This document shows positions 39,104-40,193 of a stretch of DNA of 40,193 nucleotides, piece by piece (position 1 is the stretch's first letter; every line of letters begins with the position of its first letter). The DNA is taken from the NCBI GenBank assembly GCA_950097245.1, contig CATNCS010000017.1:1-40193 (forward strand), in the 5' to 3' direction. Origin of the DNA: an uncultured Oscillospiraceae bacterium (GTDB taxonomy: Bacteria; Bacillota; Clostridia; Oscillospirales; Oscillospiraceae). Under the pieces are notes generated by a model that saw only the letters and a program-made list of their open reading frames with translations, did not search any database and was not told the DNA's origin. Both the position numbers and the translations under genes were made by a program.

Positions 39104-39310
39104 CTAGATTACAATTTTTTTGCTAATGAACTCTTCGAATTCTTTTCGCTTGACCAATCTCTTTGTACCTACATAGAGCGCAAAGGGGCAATTGGGCATA
39201 CGTAAGAGACTCTCGATCTTATTTATACCGATATTACTATATTCTGCCACCTCTCTAATTGTAAGCGTCATTTTCAAATGGATGGGAACCTTTTCAGCCT
39301 CTACAGCCAT
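39104..39310 (-). CDS. xis: Excisionase of Tn916 family
   Basis: 68 residues, winged-helix excisionase: PIHLKMTLTIREVAEYSNIG as helix-turn-helix and ALYVGTKRLVKRKEFEEFI as wing and last helix. Tn916 Xis has 67 residues and the same GTKxLIKRKKFExFL end. It starts at ATG 39310 behind GGGAGGG. It directs excision with the integrase and is upstream of int as in Tn916. Confidence 0.88.
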   Translation of the reverse strand: MAVEAEKVPIHLKMTLTIREVAEYSNIGINKIESLLRMPNCPFALYVGTKRLVKRKEFEEFISKKIVI

Positions 39311-39345
39311 ACTGTGGCCCTCCCTGTATATTTGATTTCAAAATG

Positions 39346-39351
39346 ATTATA
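39346..39351 (-). promoter_or_regulatory. Probable -10 box of xis
   Basis: TATAAT on the minus strand (39351-39346), 36 bases before xis. A -35 at the right distance is poor (ACTGCC), so an activator or weak promoter is likely. Confidence 0.4.
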
Positions 39352-39362
39352 GAAAGTGAGTA

Positions 39363-39435
39363 GCAGGCGGCAGTTGGCTGGACTGCTCCACGGGTCTTAC
39401 CCCCAGGGCTTATACTGGTATCTCCCACAGCCTGC
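39363..39435. other. Dyad-rich segment upstream of xis
   Basis: GCAGGC (39363-39368) pairs with GCCTGC (39430-39435). Inside, GGCTG (39376-39380) could alternatively pair with CAGCC (39428-39432), and GGGTCTTACCCCC forms a smaller hairpin. It is more GC-rich than its neighbours. It could be a protein-binding region or a structured RNA; I do not recognise it. Confidence 0.3.
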
Positions 39436-39445
39436 GACGGATTGG

Positions 39446-39544
39446 TTACCGCTCGGACCATGGCCAAGACAGCGTATCATGATTGAGCATGTGGGTCATC
39501 GCCCTAAGTTGCCACAACTTATTTGTGTGTAATGTGCGGCTCAC
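39446..39544 (-). CDS. Possible 32-residue small protein
   Basis: GTG start at 39544 with GAGAGGAGG 6 bases upstream, one of the best ribosome binding sites of the element. The product is MSRTLHTNKLWQLRAMTHM.. ending SWPWSER, with three Trp. It lies upstream of xis in the same direction. I do not recognise it; it could be a leader peptide or the start or end of a remnant. Confidence 0.35.
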   Translation of the reverse strand: MSRTLHTNKLWQLRAMTHMLNHDTLSWPWSER

Positions 39545-40060
39545 CTGTAACCTCCTCTCAGATTGGGATCATGGCCTGCTCCATTCACACGGCTTTCCCT
39601 CCTCAGGACCACATGCCTAACGTACCTGCTTTCTCTATGAGGGCACGAACCCTATTTATCAAGGTACAGACGATGCCTTCCCAAAGGCTTTTCATGCCTT
39701 TTCATCCCCTTCCCCGAAAAATGCAACAGCATTTGCCCATAGATAAGAAATTTCGGCCCATTTATCAAAATGAGCCGGAATTTCTTGTCTTATTTCCAAA
39801 TTATTGAATTCACAGAGCTGTTGTGCCATTCTTAAAAGTGGTTTACCTAAAAATTTTGCAATTCCCAGCCCTAACCTTATGTAACTCAGCAAATGGTGGC
39901 AAAGCCTTGATTATCCGGCGTCTCCGCTATTTGCCGTTTCCGTCACCATTCCCAGATAAGGCCCGTACATTCATTTGCCTCAACATGGATGTCGAAACAG
40001 TTGCCCTCCATGTTGGCATCTGCGGAGGGGGCTGATTTAGTCTTTCCCGTTCCCTTCCCT
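39545..40060. other. Element interior without a recognisable gene
   Basis: Only short open frames exist. On the minus strand 39692-39892 (66 codons from TTG, no ribosome binding site; IAKFLGKPLLRMAQQLCEF) overlaps by ATGA a 30-codon frame at 39603-39695 (MKSLWEGIVCTLINRVRALI). On the plus strand 39532-39807 is also open for about 90 codons. A 9-base dyad, CAACATGGA/TCCATGTTG, lies at 39981-40015. None is convincing; the region looks like decayed element DNA. Confidence 0.35.
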
Positions 40061-40097
40061 CGAACAGTCTTAGAAGCTGTACCAATAGATAAAAAGG

Positions 40098-40106
40098 TGT
40101 TATAAT
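40098..40106 (+). promoter_or_regulatory. Extended -10 promoter of the transposase gene
   Basis: TG-T-TATAAT at 40098-40106, 7 bases before the start codon at 40113. The short distance suggests a nearly leaderless transcript or a start slightly further downstream. Confidence 0.4.
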
Positions 40107-40112
40107 GAGGGT

Positions 40113-40193
40113 ATGATACAGAAAAATGAGAGACGCAGATATGCGAGCGATTTAAGCGACAGCCAATGGGCCATCATCGCGCCGCTATTTCCG
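40113..40193 (+). CDS. IS5-type transposase, N-terminal fragment (3' end outside window)
   Basis: 27 codons run to the window edge: MIQKNERRRYASDLSDSQWA followed by IIAPLFP. The pattern YxSDLxDxQWxxIxPLxP is the start of IS5/IS402-family transposases (DUF4096). An insertion sequence therefore begins close to 40060-40113 and continues beyond the window. Its terminal repeat cannot be defined from one end. Confidence 0.7.
   Translation, partial: MIQKNERRRYASDLSDSQWAIIAPLFP

Noticed and set aside
39532..39807. Plus-strand open frame of about 90 codons
   Set aside because: No ribosome binding site, no family resemblance, and it overlaps equally plausible short frames on the other strand.
39927..40019. 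Minus-strand 30-codon frame MPTWRATVSTS...
   Set aside because: No ribosome binding site and no recognisable content.

Overview
The window looks like a chromosomal segment of a GC-rich, anaerobic, spore-lineage Clostridia, most likely Oscillospiraceae (Flavonifractor/Pseudoflavonifractor/Intestinimonas type). The grounds are Firmicute-type genes in a GC-rich background, strong GGAGG ribosome binding sites, a Phe T-box, an alr-mazF neighbourhood with a GerS-like lipoprotein, and dense short palindromes bounded by TGTAGGGG/CCCCTACA. No taxonomic search was possible.

Layout. 1-1103: the end of a membrane protein and a decayed P-loop ATPase gene. 1125-3966: a GntR(YtrA)-type regulator with an ABC ATPase and two membrane proteins, under a promoter that overlaps an operator-like inverted repeat. 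3982-7665: smc with its own promoter and a perfect hairpin in the leader. 7907-16120 is mostly minus strand: asnA; a small exported protein; mazF; alr; a GerS/LolA-like lipoprotein; nnr (NAD(P)HX repair); and a two-gene minimal SUF system (sufC, sufB-like). 16190-22392, plus strand: a promoter and phenylalanine T-box, then a polysaccharide deacetylase, pheS, pheT and a threonine aldolase. 22434-23619: a transglutaminase-domain lipoprotein.

23624-32065, minus strand: a complete seven-gene arginine operon, argG-argH-argC-argJ-argB-argD-argF. It makes arginine from glutamate by the acetyl-recycling route (ArgJ) and has a strong promoter in front of argG and a terminator after argF. 32263-34020: an Hpt protein and a response regulator whose output is a degenerate HD-GYP domain. 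34040-37634, minus strand: a FliB-family Cys-rich protein, a split chromate transporter pair and ychF.

37831-40193 is different: more AT-rich, with a Tn916-type integrase and excisionase, a stretch with only very small open frames, and the start of an IS5-type transposase. This is the end of an integrated element or its remnant, placed just upstream of ychF.

Two repeat families cut across this. The first (at least 13 copies, including inside operons) is a roughly 75-85 bp bipartite element: two palindromic hairpins facing each other, ends TGTAGGGG and CCCCTACA, with exchangeable palindrome cores. The second (three copies) is a 120-200 bp MITE-like inverted repeat with CCTCCCTTTGC-type arms. 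The repeats, the T-box operon containing a deacetylase, the mazF without a visible antitoxin and the degenerate HD-GYP pair are the points most worth a second look. I did not find a convincing wholly new system.
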